Part shown: positions 9,454 through 17,825 of the stretch, piece after piece
Layout: every line of letters starts with the position of its first letter
Position numbering within the stretch: the first letter of the stretch is position 1
NCBI RefSeq assembly: GCF_014648695.1
Contig: NZ_BMRP01000007.1
Coordinates: 82,824-146,823, forward strand
DNA: 64,000 nucleotides
Reading direction: 5' to 3'
Source: Streptomyces albospinus
GTDB lineage: Bacteria > Actinomycetota > Actinomycetes > Streptomycetales > Streptomycetaceae
Notes under the pieces: model-generated
Told to the model about the DNA's origin: nothing
What the model saw: the letters and a program-made list of their open reading frames with translations, nothing else
The model's database searches: none
Made by a program: the position numbers and the translations under genes

Positions 9454-10082
9454 TCTTCCTCGCTTGCCAGGGCGTTGATCGCGGCTGCGGTCATGGCGCT
9501 GCCGCCGCGCCGCCCGCGCACCACGATGTGATCCAGCTTCGACGGGTGGCCGATCAGCGCGTCCTTGGACTCGGCCGCGCCGATGAAGCCGACGGGGATG
9601 CCGATGACGGCGGCGGGGCGGGGTGCCCCTTCCTCGATCATTTCGAGGAACCGGAAGAGTGCGGTGGGGGCGTTGCCGAAGGCGACCACGGCGCCCTCCA
9701 TCCGGTCCCGCCACAGTTCGAGGGCGGCGGCGCTGCGCGTCGTCCCCATCCGCGCGGCCAGCGCCGGCACGGACGGGTCGGCGAGCGTGCAGAGCACTTC
9801 GTTGTCGGCGGGCAGCCGCTTACGGGTGACGCCGCTGGCGACCATGTTGGCGTCGCAGAGGATCGGAGCACCGGCGCGCAGTGCGGTGCGGGCGCTCGCC
9901 ACGACCCCGGGGCTGAAGGCCAGATCGCGTACGAGGTCGACCATGCCGCAGGCGTGGATCATCCGGACCGCGACCTGGCCGGCGTCGGCGGGCAGCCCGG
10001 AGAGATCCGTCTCGGCGCGGATGGTGGCGAAGGACTGGCGGTAGATCTCCGCCCCGTCCTTTTCGTACTCGAACGCGGTCAC
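9450..10082 (-). CDS. cobH: Precorrin-8X methylmutase
   Basis: A 210-residue CobH/CbiC. It has IYRQSFATIRAETDL at the N-terminus, the catalytic-His segment VRMIHACGMVDLV, PILCDANMVASGVTRKRLP, and GIPVGFIGAAESKDAL near the end. It moves the C11 methyl group to C12 to make hydrogenobyrinate. The GTG start overlaps the cobG stop and its own stop overlaps the cobIJ start, giving a tightly coupled cobG-cobH-cobIJ unit. Confidence 0.95.
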   Translation of the reverse strand: MTAFEYEKDGAEIYRQSFATIRAETDLSGLPADAGQVAVRMIHACGMVDLVRDLAFSPGVVASARTALRAGAPILCDANMVASGVTRKRLPADNEVLCTLADPSVPALAARMGTTRSAAALELWRDRMEGAVVAFGNAPTALFRFLEMIEEGAPRPAAVIGIPVGFIGAAESKDALIGHPSKLDHIVVRGRRGGSAMTAAAINALASEEE

Positions 10083-11650
10083 TGGGGCCTCGGGGTGGTG
10101 GTGGGTTGAGGGGTGCCGGGGGTGGCATGGGACGGACCCGGTGCCGGCGGCGTTTCACGTGAAACCGGCTCCGGTGCGGCGGATTCCCATGAAACGGAGG
10201 GCAGTTGGGCCGTTTCACGTGAAACCGGCGCCGGTCGTGGCGTTTCCCGTGCAACGGGGGACGGTGCCGGGTCCTCGGGCCGGACGACGGTGGTGCGGTA
10301 GCCGTCGGGTGTCGCGACGACATCGACCCAGGTTCCGTGGGGGTGTCCGCAGCGGCGTGCGCAGCCGGACCAGTGGACGGGGAGGCCGGCGCCGCCCGTG
10401 GGGGCGGAGGTATCCGCGGCGAGGGCGGCTGCCACATCGGCGCGGACATCCGTCAGGGACTTGGCGCAGCCGGGGCGGCCGATGCAGGCGCTGAGGCGGT
10501 GCCAGGGGGAGGCCGGGTCGGTGATCAGTCCGGCGGCGGCGAGTTCACGGAGGCGCGACGGCGCGGTCGCGGCCGGCAGGCCGGGGAGGACGATCCCGCG
10601 CCACGGGGTGAGGCGCAGTTCGCCCGCGCCGTCGGAGGCGGCGATGCCGGTCAGCGCACGCCATTGGGTGACGGTCAGCCGGCCCAGCGGTGCGAGGACG
10701 GCGAGGGCCCGGCGTCCGTCGGCGCCGTCGACGAGGCCGGGAGCGCCGGAGTCGGCGTACGGCGGGGCGGGGGCCTCGGCAGCGTATTCCGGGTATCCCG
10801 CGTACCCGGCGTATTCCGTGTATTCCGCGGCTTCCTTGTACTCCGCCGCGATGCCCGCCGCCCGCAGCGCTCGTGCCACCTCGCGGGCGGTGAGCGCGCG
10901 GTCGGCGGGGAGTTCGCGGACCCGCCAGGCACCGCTGCCGCTCGCCGCGGCGGCGGTCAGAAAGGTCTCGGCGGCGGTGAGCGCGGCCCGCGGAACGTCC
11001 TCGCCGGCGATCCGCAGCACCGCCGGGTCGTCACCGACCCGCAACAGCGCCCCGCGCCCGGACGCGGCACCCGCGGTGCTCTCCCCGGCCGATTCCGCGA
11101 TGCCCGGTGCAGCGTTGCCCGGTTCTGCGATCAAGGTCACATCGCCGCCGAGACCCGCCACGTCCCCCCGCCCGTCGTCGAGGACGAAGAGGAAACGGCC
11201 CGAAAGCCCCGTCGCGGCCGTGCTCGCGCACAGCAGCGCGTCCAGGCCGCGGGCCCACAACCGCACGTCAGGCGGGGTGTACCGGTCCAGTCCGGCCAGC
11301 GGCGAGGCCACGATGTTGCGGATCCGCTCATGACGGACGGAAGGGAGCAGACCGGCGTCGGCGAGCAGGTCCGCGAGCTGCCGGCCGCAGCCGTCGGGCA
11401 GCCCGCGGAGTTCGGCGTTGCCGCGGGAGGTGAGCGAGAGGTGACCGTCGCCGAGGCGCTCGGCGGCGTCCGCCAGCGCGGTGGCCTGGCGCACCGTCAA
11501 GTCCCCTGCGGGCAGCCGCACTCGGGCCAGCCGGCCGTCCGCGGCGGAATGCAGCCGCAGCGCTCCCGGGCAGGCGTCACCGCGATCCCGTACGGGCGGT
11601 TCGGTCCCGTGGGGCAGCGGTGCGGGGGAGGGCGGCATGGCGGCGAGCAT
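10079..11650 (-). CDS. cobG: Precorrin-3B synthase (nitrite/sulfite-reductase-like) with a repetitive C-terminal tail
   Basis: A 523-residue CobG, the oxygen-dependent 20-hydroxylase that forms precorrin-3B. The sirohaem/4Fe-4S cysteines appear as ACIGRPGCAKSL and HWSGCARRCGHPHG. The ferredoxin-like half-domains are separated by a low-complexity Tyr/Glu/Ala stretch (EYTEYAGYAGYPEYA). After the last domain (WVDVVATPDGYRTTVV) comes a ~60-residue disordered Pro/Ala tail with ten-residue repeats centred on V-(S/A)-(R/W)-E-(T/S). Those repeats are the translation of parS-like DNA sites, which may explain the tail. The start is 11650 (MLAAMPPS) or 11638; neither has a strong ribosome site. Confidence 0.9.
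   Translation of the reverse strand: MLAAMPPSPAPLPHGTEPPVRDRGDACPGALRLHSAADGRLARVRLPAGDLTVRQATALADAAERLGDGHLSLTSRGNAELRGLPDGCGRQLADLLADAGLLPSVRHERIRNIVASPLAGLDRYTPPDVRLWARGLDALLCASTAATGLSGRFLFVLDDGRGDVAGLGGDVTLIAEPGNAAPGIAESAGESTAGAASGRGALLRVGDDPAVLRIAGEDVPRAALTAAETFLTAAAASGSGAWRVRELPADRALTAREVARALRAAGIAAEYKEAAEYTEYAGYAGYPEYAAEAPAPPYADSGAPGLVDGADGRRALAVLAPLGRLTVTQWRALTGIAASDGAGELRLTPWRGIVLPGLPAATAPSRLRELAAAGLITDPASPWHRLSACIGRPGCAKSLTDVRADVAAALAADTSAPTGGAGLPVHWSGCARRCGHPHGTWVDVVATPDGYRTTVVRPEDPAPSPVARETPRPAPVSRETAQLPSVSWESAAPEPVSRETPPAPGPSHATPGTPQPTTTPRPQ
10152..10255. repeat. Tandem array of four parS-like sites, 30-bp period
   Basis: Fourteen-base sites begin at 10152, 10182, 10212 and 10242, exactly 30 bp apart. 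Those at 10152 and 10212 are perfect GTTTCACGTGAAAC. Those at 10182 (GATTCCCATGAAAC) and 10242 (GTTTCCCGTGCAAC) carry a few mismatches. The 16-bp spacers are GC-rich and differ. All four lie in frame inside the 3' end of cobG, where each unit encodes ten residues. Confidence 0.85.
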
Positions 11651-11744
11651 ACCTACGCCGGGTCGCTCCGAAACCGGGGGCGCGGGGCCCCGGCGAGCGC
11701 TCCCGGAGGCGCGCTCCCGCAGCCGGGACGCAGCCCTTACTATG

Positions 11745-11880
11745 CAGGTCGGTGGGTCGGCTGACCCGCCGGACGCCAGCGACGGCGCCAAGGGAGGAAG
11801 CCCGGTGAGAATCCGGCGCGGTCCCGCCACTGTGAACCCGGCCACCGCCGGGTGAGCCAGGAACTCCCGCCGTCCATACG
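11745..11880 (+). ncRNA. Cobalamin (AdoCbl) riboswitch upstream of cobN
   Basis: The leader contains the conserved core: AAGGGAGGAAGCCCGGTG and AATCCGGCGCGGTCCCGCC, then CCACTGTGAACCC, then the B12-box-like GAGCCAGGAACTCCCGCC. It lies about 40 bp ahead of the cobN GTG, followed by an ACCACCCGGGG...CCCCGAGG stem and the ribosome site. In actinobacteria such elements repress downstream translation or transcription when adenosylcobalamin is abundant, so cobN is probably controlled by the end product. The 5' boundary is approximate. Confidence 0.9.
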
Positions 11881-11919
11881 ACCACCCGGGGCGCGGACAC
11901 CCCGAGGAAGGGCTGCGCC

Positions 11920-14900
11920 GTGATTCTGCTGCTGTCGACCTCCGACACCGACCTGCTCAGCGCCCGCGCCGCCGCGGGACCCGTGCCGTACCGGCTCGCC
12001 AACCCGGCCCGTCTCGACGTCGCCGACCTGCCCGGCCTCCTCGACGGCACCGACCTCGTCGTCGTGCGCCTCCTCGGCGGCATCCGCGCCTGGCAGGACG
12101 GGCTCGACGTGCTGCTGGCCGCGGACCAGCACCGCCCGGTCGTCGTCCTCACCGGCGAACAGGCCCCCGACGCCCAGCTCATGGAGGCGTCCACGGTCCC
12201 GGTCGGCATCGCGGCCGAGGCGCACGCCTACCTGGCGCACGGCGGCCCGGCCAACCTGGAGCAGCTGGCCCGCTTCCTCAGCGACACCGTCCTGCTCACC
12301 GGCCACGGCTTCGAGCCGCCCGCGCCCGCGCCGTCCTGGGGCCCGCTGGAGCGCGCGGCGCGCGACGTCAGCGGCCCGACGGTCGCCGTGCTCTACTACC
12401 GCGCCCACCACATGAGCGGTAACACCGGCTTCGTACGGGATCTGTGCGAGCAGATCGAGCAGGCCGGCGGCCGTCCGCTCCCGCTCTTCGTCGCCTCGCT
12501 GCGGGCCCCCGAGCCGGAGCTGATCGACGAGCTGCGCGCGGCCGACGCGATCGTCACCACCGTGCTGGCCGCGGGCGGCACCAAGCCCGCGGAGGCGTCG
12601 GCGGGCGGCGACGACGAGTCCTGGGACGCGGGCGCGCTGGCCTCCCTGGACGTGCCGATCCTCCAGGCCCTGTGCCTGACCGGGTCGCGCGCCGCCTGGG
12701 AGGAGAACGACGAGGGCGTCTCCCCGCTCGACGCCGCCTCGCAGATCGCGGTGCCCGAGTTCGACGGGCGGCTGATCACCGTGCCGTTCTCCTTCAAGGA
12801 GATCGACGAGGACGGCCTCCCGGTGTACGTCGCCGACCCCGAACGCGCCGCCCGGGTCGCCGGAATCGCCGTCCGGCACGCCCGGCTGCGGCACATCCCG
12901 GCCGCCGAGAAGCGGCTGGCGCTGGTGCTCTCCGCGTACCCGACCAAGCACTCCCGGATCGGCAACGCGGTCGGTCTGGACACCCCGGCGAGCGCCGTCG
13001 AACTGCTGCGCCGGCTCCAGGCGGAGGGCTACGACTTCGGCACCGAGCCGGTGCCCGGGCTCGCATCCGGCGACGGCGACGAGCTGATCTACGCCCTCAT
13101 CGAGGCCGGCGGCCACGACCAGGAGTGGCTGACCGAGGAGCAGCTGGCCCGCAACCCGGTCCGGATCCCGGCCGCCGACTACCGGCGCTGGTACGCCACG
13201 CTGCCGCAGGAACTCCGCGAGTCCGTCGAGGAGCACTGGGGCCCGCCGCCGGGCGAGATGTTCCTCGACCGCAGCCGCAACCCGGAGGGCGACATCGTGC
13301 TCGCCGCGCTGCGCCGCGGCAATCTGCTGATCCTCATCCAGCCGCCGCGCGGCTTCGGCGAGAACCCGATCGCGATCTACCACGACCCCGATCTGCCGCC
13401 CTCGCACCACTACTTGGCGGCCTACCGCTGGATCGCCGCCCCCGCCGAGGACGGCGGCTTCGGCGCCGATGCGATGGTGCACCTCGGCAAGCACGGCAAT
13501 CTGGAGTGGCTGCCCGGCAAGAACGCCGGGCTCTCCGCCGCCTGCGGCCCGGACGCGGCCCTCGGCGACCTGCCGCTCGTCTACCCGTTCCTGGTCAACG
13601 ACCCGGGCGAGGGCACCCAGGCCAAGCGCAGGGTGCACGCCACCCTCGTCGACCACCTCGTGCCGCCGATGGCCCGCGCGGACTCCTACGGCGACATCGC
13701 CCGCCTTGAGCAGTTGCTCGACGAGTACGCCGCGATCTCCTCGATGGACCCGGCCAAGCTGCCCGCGATCCGGGCCCAGATCTGGACGCTGATCCAGGCC
13801 GCCAAGCTCGACCACGACCTGGGCATGGACGAACGCCCGGACGACGACGGCTTCGACGACTTCCTGCTGCACGTCGACGGCTGGCTGTGCGAGGTCAAGG
13901 ACGCCCAGATCCGCGACGGGCTGCACGTCCTGGGCGGCGCGCCGACCGGCGAGGCGCGGGTCAACCTCGTCCTCGCCATCCTGCGCGCCCGGCAGATCTG
14001 GGGCGGCACCTCGGCGCTGCCCGGACTGCGCGAGGCGCTGGGCCTGGACGAGTCGGCCGCGACCCGGACCGCCGCCGACGACGCCGAGGCCCTGGCCCGC
14101 GCGCTCGTCCAGGCCATGGAGGACGCGGCATGGGACCCGGCCGCGGTGGCGCGGGTCGCCGACGGGCACCCGGCCGCGGTCGCCGACATCCTCGACTTCG
14201 CCGCCCGGCAGGTCGTTCCGCGGCTGGCCGCCACCACCGACGAACTCGACCACACGGTGCACGCCCTCAACGGCGGCTTCGTGCCGGCTGGTCCGTCCGG
14301 CTCGCCGCTGCGCGGCCTGGTCAACGTCCTGCCGACGGGCCGCAACTTCTACTCCGTCGACCCCAAGGCCGTGCCGTCGCGCCTCGCCTGGGAGACCGGT
14401 CAGGCGCTCGCCGACTCGCTGCTGACCCGCTACCGCGACGACAACGGCGACTGGCCGGAATCGGTGGGCCTGTCGCTGTGGGGCACCAGCGCGATGCGCA
14501 CCTCCGGGGACGATGTGGCGGAGGCGCTGGCGCTGCTCGGCGTCCGTCCCGTGTGGGACGACGCCTCGCGCCGGGTGACCGGCCTGGAGGCCATCCCGCT
14601 CGACGAGCTGGGCCGCCCCCGCATCGACGTCACCCTCCGCATCAGCGGCTTCTTCCGGGACGCGTTCCCGCACGTCATCGGCCTGCTCGACGATGCGGTA
14701 CGGCTCGCCGCCGGCCTCGACGAGCCCGCCGACCGCAACTTCATCCGGGCCCACGCCCAGGCCGACCTGGCCGCCCACGGCGACGAACGCCGCGCCACCA
14801 CCCGGATCTTCGGCTCCCGCCCCGGCACGTACGGCGCGGGCCTGCTCCAGCTCATCGACTCCCGCGACTGGCGCACCGACGCCGACCTGGCCGAGGTCTA

Positions 14901-15522
14901 CACCGTGTGGGGCGGCTACGCGTACGGCCGCGGGCTCGAAGGCCGCCCGGCCCGCGACGAGATGGAGACCGCCTACAAGCGCATCGCGGTGGCCGCCAAG
15001 AACACCGACACCCGCGAGCACGACATCGCGGACTCCGACGACTACTTCCAGTACCACGGCGGCATGGTCGCCACCGTCAAGGCGCTCAAGGGCAAGGCCC
15101 CCGAGGCGTACATCGGCGACTCGACCCGCCCCGAGACGGTCCGCACCAGGACGCTCGTCGAGGAGACCTCCCGGGTCTTCCGCGCCCGGGTCGTCAACCC
15201 CCGCTGGATCGAGGCGATGCGCCGCCACGGCTACAAGGGCGCCTTCGAACTCGCCGCCACCGTGGACTACTTGTTCGGCTACGACGCCACGACCGGGGTC
15301 GTCGCCGACTGGATGTACGACAAGCTCGCCCAGACCTACGTCCTCGACCCGGAGAACCGCGCCTTCCTCCAGGAGGCCAACCCCTGGGCCCTGCACGGCA
15401 TCGCCGAACGCCTGCTGGAGGCCGAGTCCCGCGGCATGTGGGAGAAGCCCGACGCGGAGACGCTGGCCGCCCTGCGGGACGCCTTCCTGGAGACGGAGGG
15501 CGAGCTGGAGGGGGAGGACTGA
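11920..15522 (+). CDS. cobN: Cobaltochelatase large subunit
   Basis: A 1200-residue CobN, the ATP-dependent cobalt-inserting subunit of the aerobic pathway. The normal family length and signatures are present: AVLYYRAHHMSGNTGF, SAYPTKHSRIGNAVGLDTP, VHLGKHGNLEWLPGKNAG, PLRGLVNVLPTGRNFYSVD, SLWGTSAMRTSGDD and DYFQYHGGMVATVKAL. Its GTG start is preceded by GAGGAAGG and sits behind a cobalamin riboswitch. The partner subunits (ChlI/ChlD or CobS/CobT type) and the later cob genes (cobO, cobB, cobQ) are not in the window, so cobN ends this arm of the cluster. Confidence 0.96.
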   Translation: MILLLSTSDTDLLSARAAAGPVPYRLANPARLDVADLPGLLDGTDLVVVRLLGGIRAWQDGLDVLLAADQHRPVVVLTGEQAPDAQLMEASTVPVGIAAEAHAYLAHGGPANLEQLARFLSDTVLLTGHGFEPPAPAPSWGPLERAARDVSGPTVAVLYYRAHHMSGNTGFVRDLCEQIEQAGGRPLPLFVASLRAPEPELIDELRAADAIVTTVLAAGGTKPAEASAGGDDESWDAGALASLDVPILQALCLTGSRAAWEENDEGVSPLDAASQIAVPEFDGRLITVPFSFKEIDEDGLPVYVADPERAARVAGIAVRHARLRHIPAAEKRLALVLSAYPTKHSRIGNAVGLDTPASAVELLRRLQAEGYDFGTEPVPGLASGDGDELIYALIEAGGHDQEWLTEEQLARNPVRIPAADYRRWYATLPQELRESVEEHWGPPPGEMFLDRSRNPEGDIVLAALRRGNLLILIQPPRGFGENPIAIYHDPDLPPSHHYLAAYRWIAAPAEDGGFGADAMVHLGKHGNLEWLPGKNAGLSAACGPDAALGDLPLVYPFLVNDPGEGTQAKRRVHATLVDHLVPPMARADSYGDIARLEQLLDEYAAISSMDPAKLPAIRAQIWTLIQAAKLDHDLGMDERPDDDGFDDFLLHVDGWLCEVKDAQIRDGLHVLGGAPTGEARVNLVLAILRARQIWGGTSALPGLREALGLDESAATRTAADDAEALARALVQAMEDAAWDPAAVARVADGHPAAVADILDFAARQVVPRLAATTDELDHTVHALNGGFVPAGPSGSPLRGLVNVLPTGRNFYSVDPKAVPSRLAWETGQALADSLLTRYRDDNGDWPESVGLSLWGTSAMRTSGDDVAEALALLGVRPVWDDASRRVTGLEAIPLDELGRPRIDVTLRISGFFRDAFPHVIGLLDDAVRLAAGLDEPADRNFIRAHAQADLAAHGDERRATTRIFGSRPGTYGAGLLQLIDSRDWRTDADLAEVYTVWGGYAYGRGLEGRPARDEMETAYKRIAVAAKNTDTREHDIADSDDYFQYHGGMVATVKALKGKAPEAYIGDSTRPETVRTRTLVEETSRVFRARVVNPRWIEAMRRHGYKGAFELAATVDYLFGYDATTGVVADWMYDKLAQTYVLDPENRAFLQEANPWALHGIAERLLEAESRGMWEKPDAETLAALRDAFLETEGELEGED

Positions 15523-15549
15523 GGCGCGAAGTGGCGTGACGAGGGCGGT

Positions 15550-15563
15550 GTTTCACGTGAAAC
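15550..15563. other. parS site
   Basis: A perfect GTTTCACGTGAAAC palindrome 28 bp after the cobN stop codon, in the gap before the convergent MFS remnant. Confidence 0.85.
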
Positions 15564-15602
15564 GCCGCCCTCGTGCCCTTCTGCTGACCGCGGCCCGGCC
15601 CC

Positions 15603-16339
15603 TCAACTCCGCGGCCACTCCCGCCGCTTGGCGAAGTGCGGCCACGCCGCCGGGACCACCAGGGCCGCGGTCGCCCCGCCCAGCACCATCACCGTCGACG
15701 GCGACGTACGGTCCACGATCATTCCGCCGGACAGTGCGCCGAGCGACAGCGCCCCCATGACGGCGCAGGTCGTCCGCCGGCCGGCGAGGTTGCCGAGGTA
15801 GGTCCCCGCGGGCACCCGAGCACCGAGCCCAGCGGAACCGCGGAGAAGATCACCGCGGTGGCCCGTCCCGCCGACTCCGCGGGCACCCGCCGCGCGGCCG
15901 GCCCGGCCCCGATCGACCAGAAGCCCCCGATGACGACGCCGGCCAGGACCCGGGACAGCAGCACCAGCCAGTAGGCCGGCGCGACCGCGGCGAGCAGGTT
16001 CGCCAGCGCCAGCAGCGCGATGAAGGCGCACAGCATCAGCCGCCGGTCGATCCGGGCGGTGGCCACCGTCACGGTCGGCGCGGCGCCGGCGGCCGGCAGC
16101 CCGGGGAGCGTCATCGTCAGTCCGGCCGTGCCGTCCGAGATGCGGAAGTCGGCCGCGATATCGGTGAGCAGGCCGATCGGCAGGATTTCGGTGGTGACGA
16201 CGGAGAAGATCCCCAGCATCACCGCGATCACGGCGAGCCAGCCGTTCAGCGGCGAGCGGGCAGCTGCCGGCCCTGCTGAGACGGCTGCCGATACGGCTGC
16301 GGATTCGGAGTCGGTGGCGGTGCGGGCGGCGGTCGACAT
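15603..16339 (-). pseudogene. Degraded MFS drug-efflux-type transporter
   Basis: The 5' part encodes a DHA1-type MFS N-terminus: WLAVIAVMLGIFSVVTTEIL, TMTLPGLPAAGAAPTVTVA, then VLLSRVLAGVVIGGFWSIG and TAVIFSAVPLGSVLG, roughly TM1 to TM6. Around 15815-15835 the frame is lost. The 3' part continues in another frame as AGTYLGNLAGRRTTCAVMG and PSTVMVLGGATAALVVPAAW and ends in a C-terminal-like tail. Only about 245 codons remain against ~400 for the family, so an internal deletion and a frameshift have both occurred. The start is the ATG before STAARTATDSES. Confidence 0.75.
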
Positions 16340-16483
16340 GGATTCCGTCCTGGTGAGCGGCCTGTTGCGGTGCTCACCGGTCCAGCACCCGGCCACCCCC
16401 GCAGTCCGGCAGCTTTACGACGTCGCACTGCGGGGCCGCGCACGGCGTTGCACACGACCTGACGGAGCGGCGGCGCAGCGGCC

Positions 16484-17221
16484 TCAGCCGGCGGCGCTCT
16501 CGGCGGTGATCTCCCCGTTCGTCGTGCTCAGGTCGAGGCGGTACCGCCCTGCCGGGTCCTGGGTGACGCCGATCTTCTTCGCGCCGTTGTCGGTGTCCGC
16601 GGACACCCGGTAGCGGGCGTTCGGCACCGTCACCGCGATCGCGCCGTTGGACGTCTTCGCCCGGATGTCCTGCGGCGTCGTCGTGGTCAGGTCGATCCGG
16701 CCGTTCGAGGTCTCGACGGCGGTGCGGGGGCCCGCCAGCCCCTTGCCGGTGACCTCGCCGTTCGTCGTCCGGACGTCCACGGCTCCGGACACCTGGTCCA
16801 GGTCGATGCGCCCGGAGCTGGTGGCCACCTTCACCGCGCCCACCCTGGACAGCTTCAGCGCGCCGTTGCTGGTCTCGCCGCTGACCGGGACCGTGCCGGG
16901 CAGATCGACGGTGTAGCTCACCGAGCACTCGTCGCCGCAGCCGCCGAGCACCAGGGTCCCGCCCTCGACGCGGTGGCTGGGCCCCTGCGGGCGGTCGCCG
17001 CGGTAGTCGACCGAGCGGTGGACGGAGACCGTGTCGCCGCCCTTGCCGCCGCGCACCGTCACCGCGCCGTTGCTGGTGTCCACCCGCACGGAGGTGATCT
17101 TCTGCGACACCGTGGCGTCGTCCGTGAAGGTCTCGCCGGCCACCAGGCTGCACGCGCCGAGGGCGAGGACCCCGATTCCGGCCAGTGCGGCGGCTCCCAC
17201 GAAGCGGACGTGCCTGCGCAT
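16484..17221 (-). CDS. DUF4097-family beta-helix lipoprotein
   Basis: A 245-residue predicted lipoprotein. The signal peptide ends in a lipobox (VLALGACS), so Cys would be lipidated and the protein anchored outside the membrane. The mature part is a series of ~20-residue beta repeats with the pattern TSNGAVTV, TSNGALKLS, TSSGRIDLD, TTNGEVTG and TSNGRIDLT, characteristic of DUF4097/DUF4098 putative adhesin-like beta-helices. Two Cys in GGCGDECSVS may form a disulphide. No enzymatic function is known for the family. A strong AGGGGGAATTC site precedes the ATG. Confidence 0.85.
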   Translation of the reverse strand: MRRHVRFVGAAALAGIGVLALGACSLVAGETFTDDATVSQKITSVRVDTSNGAVTVRGGKGGDTVSVHRSVDYRGDRPQGPSHRVEGGTLVLGGCGDECSVSYTVDLPGTVPVSGETSNGALKLSRVGAVKVATSSGRIDLDQVSGAVDVRTTNGEVTGKGLAGPRTAVETSNGRIDLTTTTPQDIRAKTSNGAIAVTVPNARYRVSADTDNGAKKIGVTQDPAGRYRLDLSTTNGEITAESAAG

Positions 17222-17472
17222 GAATTCCCCCTGATACGAGATGAGTTGGCCGCTCCTGCCGAGCGCCCCCGGGTGACGGTCCGGGGCCCGTCGCGCGGGC
17301 CTGCTCCCACCGGATCCCGGCCCGTCCCGCACGACATTACGGAGGAGGCTGCCCGCCCGGCCATGGGGCTATCCCCCCAATTGCCCTGCGGGCAGCCTCC
17401 AGATGCGGCCCGTGGGCGCCGGTGCGACGCTGTGTGTGGGGACTGTTCCCAGGGGGCGGAGGGAGGCTTCCG

Positions 17473-17757
17473 GTGACGGGTACGGGTACGCGTACGAAGA
17501 CATGGAAAGCCGAGATCAGCATCGTCGAATCCGGCAGCGAGGTCAGGGCCGAGGCCCGGCTGCGCGGCGAGGACGGCGGGCAGATCGTCGGTGAGGGAAC
17601 CGCCAGGTGCAATCCGGCGGACGAGAATGTCCCCGCCATCGGGGACGAGCTGTCGGTCGCGCGGGCGCTGTCGGACCTCAGCCACCAGCTGCTCAACCGC
17701 GCCGCGCACGACATCGAGGTGCACACCGCTCGCCCCGTCGAGCGGCTGCACGCCTGA
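17473..17757 (+). CDS. DUF1876-domain small protein
   Basis: A 94-residue soluble protein: KTWKAEISIVESGSEVRAEA, then GEGTARCNPADENVPAIGDELS and a C-terminal helix ALSDLSHQLLNRAAHDIE. This matches the actinobacterial DUF1876 fold (dsRBD-like alpha/beta), often found in stress-related loci. The GTG was chosen because GGAGG lies 6-8 bp upstream. A terminator-like hairpin follows. Function is unknown. Confidence 0.8.
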   Translation: MTGTGTRTKTWKAEISIVESGSEVRAEARLRGEDGGQIVGEGTARCNPADENVPAIGDELSVARALSDLSHQLLNRAAHDIEVHTARPVERLHA

Positions 17758-17780
17758 CGGACGGCGGGCGCCCGCCGCGG

Positions 17781-17810
17781 TGCGCTCCGGATCGGGCGAG
17801 CCGGAGCGCA
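17781..17810. terminator. Bidirectional terminator-like hairpin
   Basis: A perfect 10-bp stem TGCGCTCCGG / CCGGAGCGCA with a 10-nt loop between the convergent DUF1876 and LCP genes. No long U-tract follows, which is usual for high-GC actinobacteria. Confidence 0.65.
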
Positions 17811-17825
17811 ACTGCGCGGCAGGCG

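Noticed and set aside
11740..15396. A 1218-codon open frame on the minus strand opposite cobN
   Set aside because: It is the antisense shadow of a GC-rich gene: Val/Gly/Arg-rich, with no domain. cobN on the plus strand has all family motifs.
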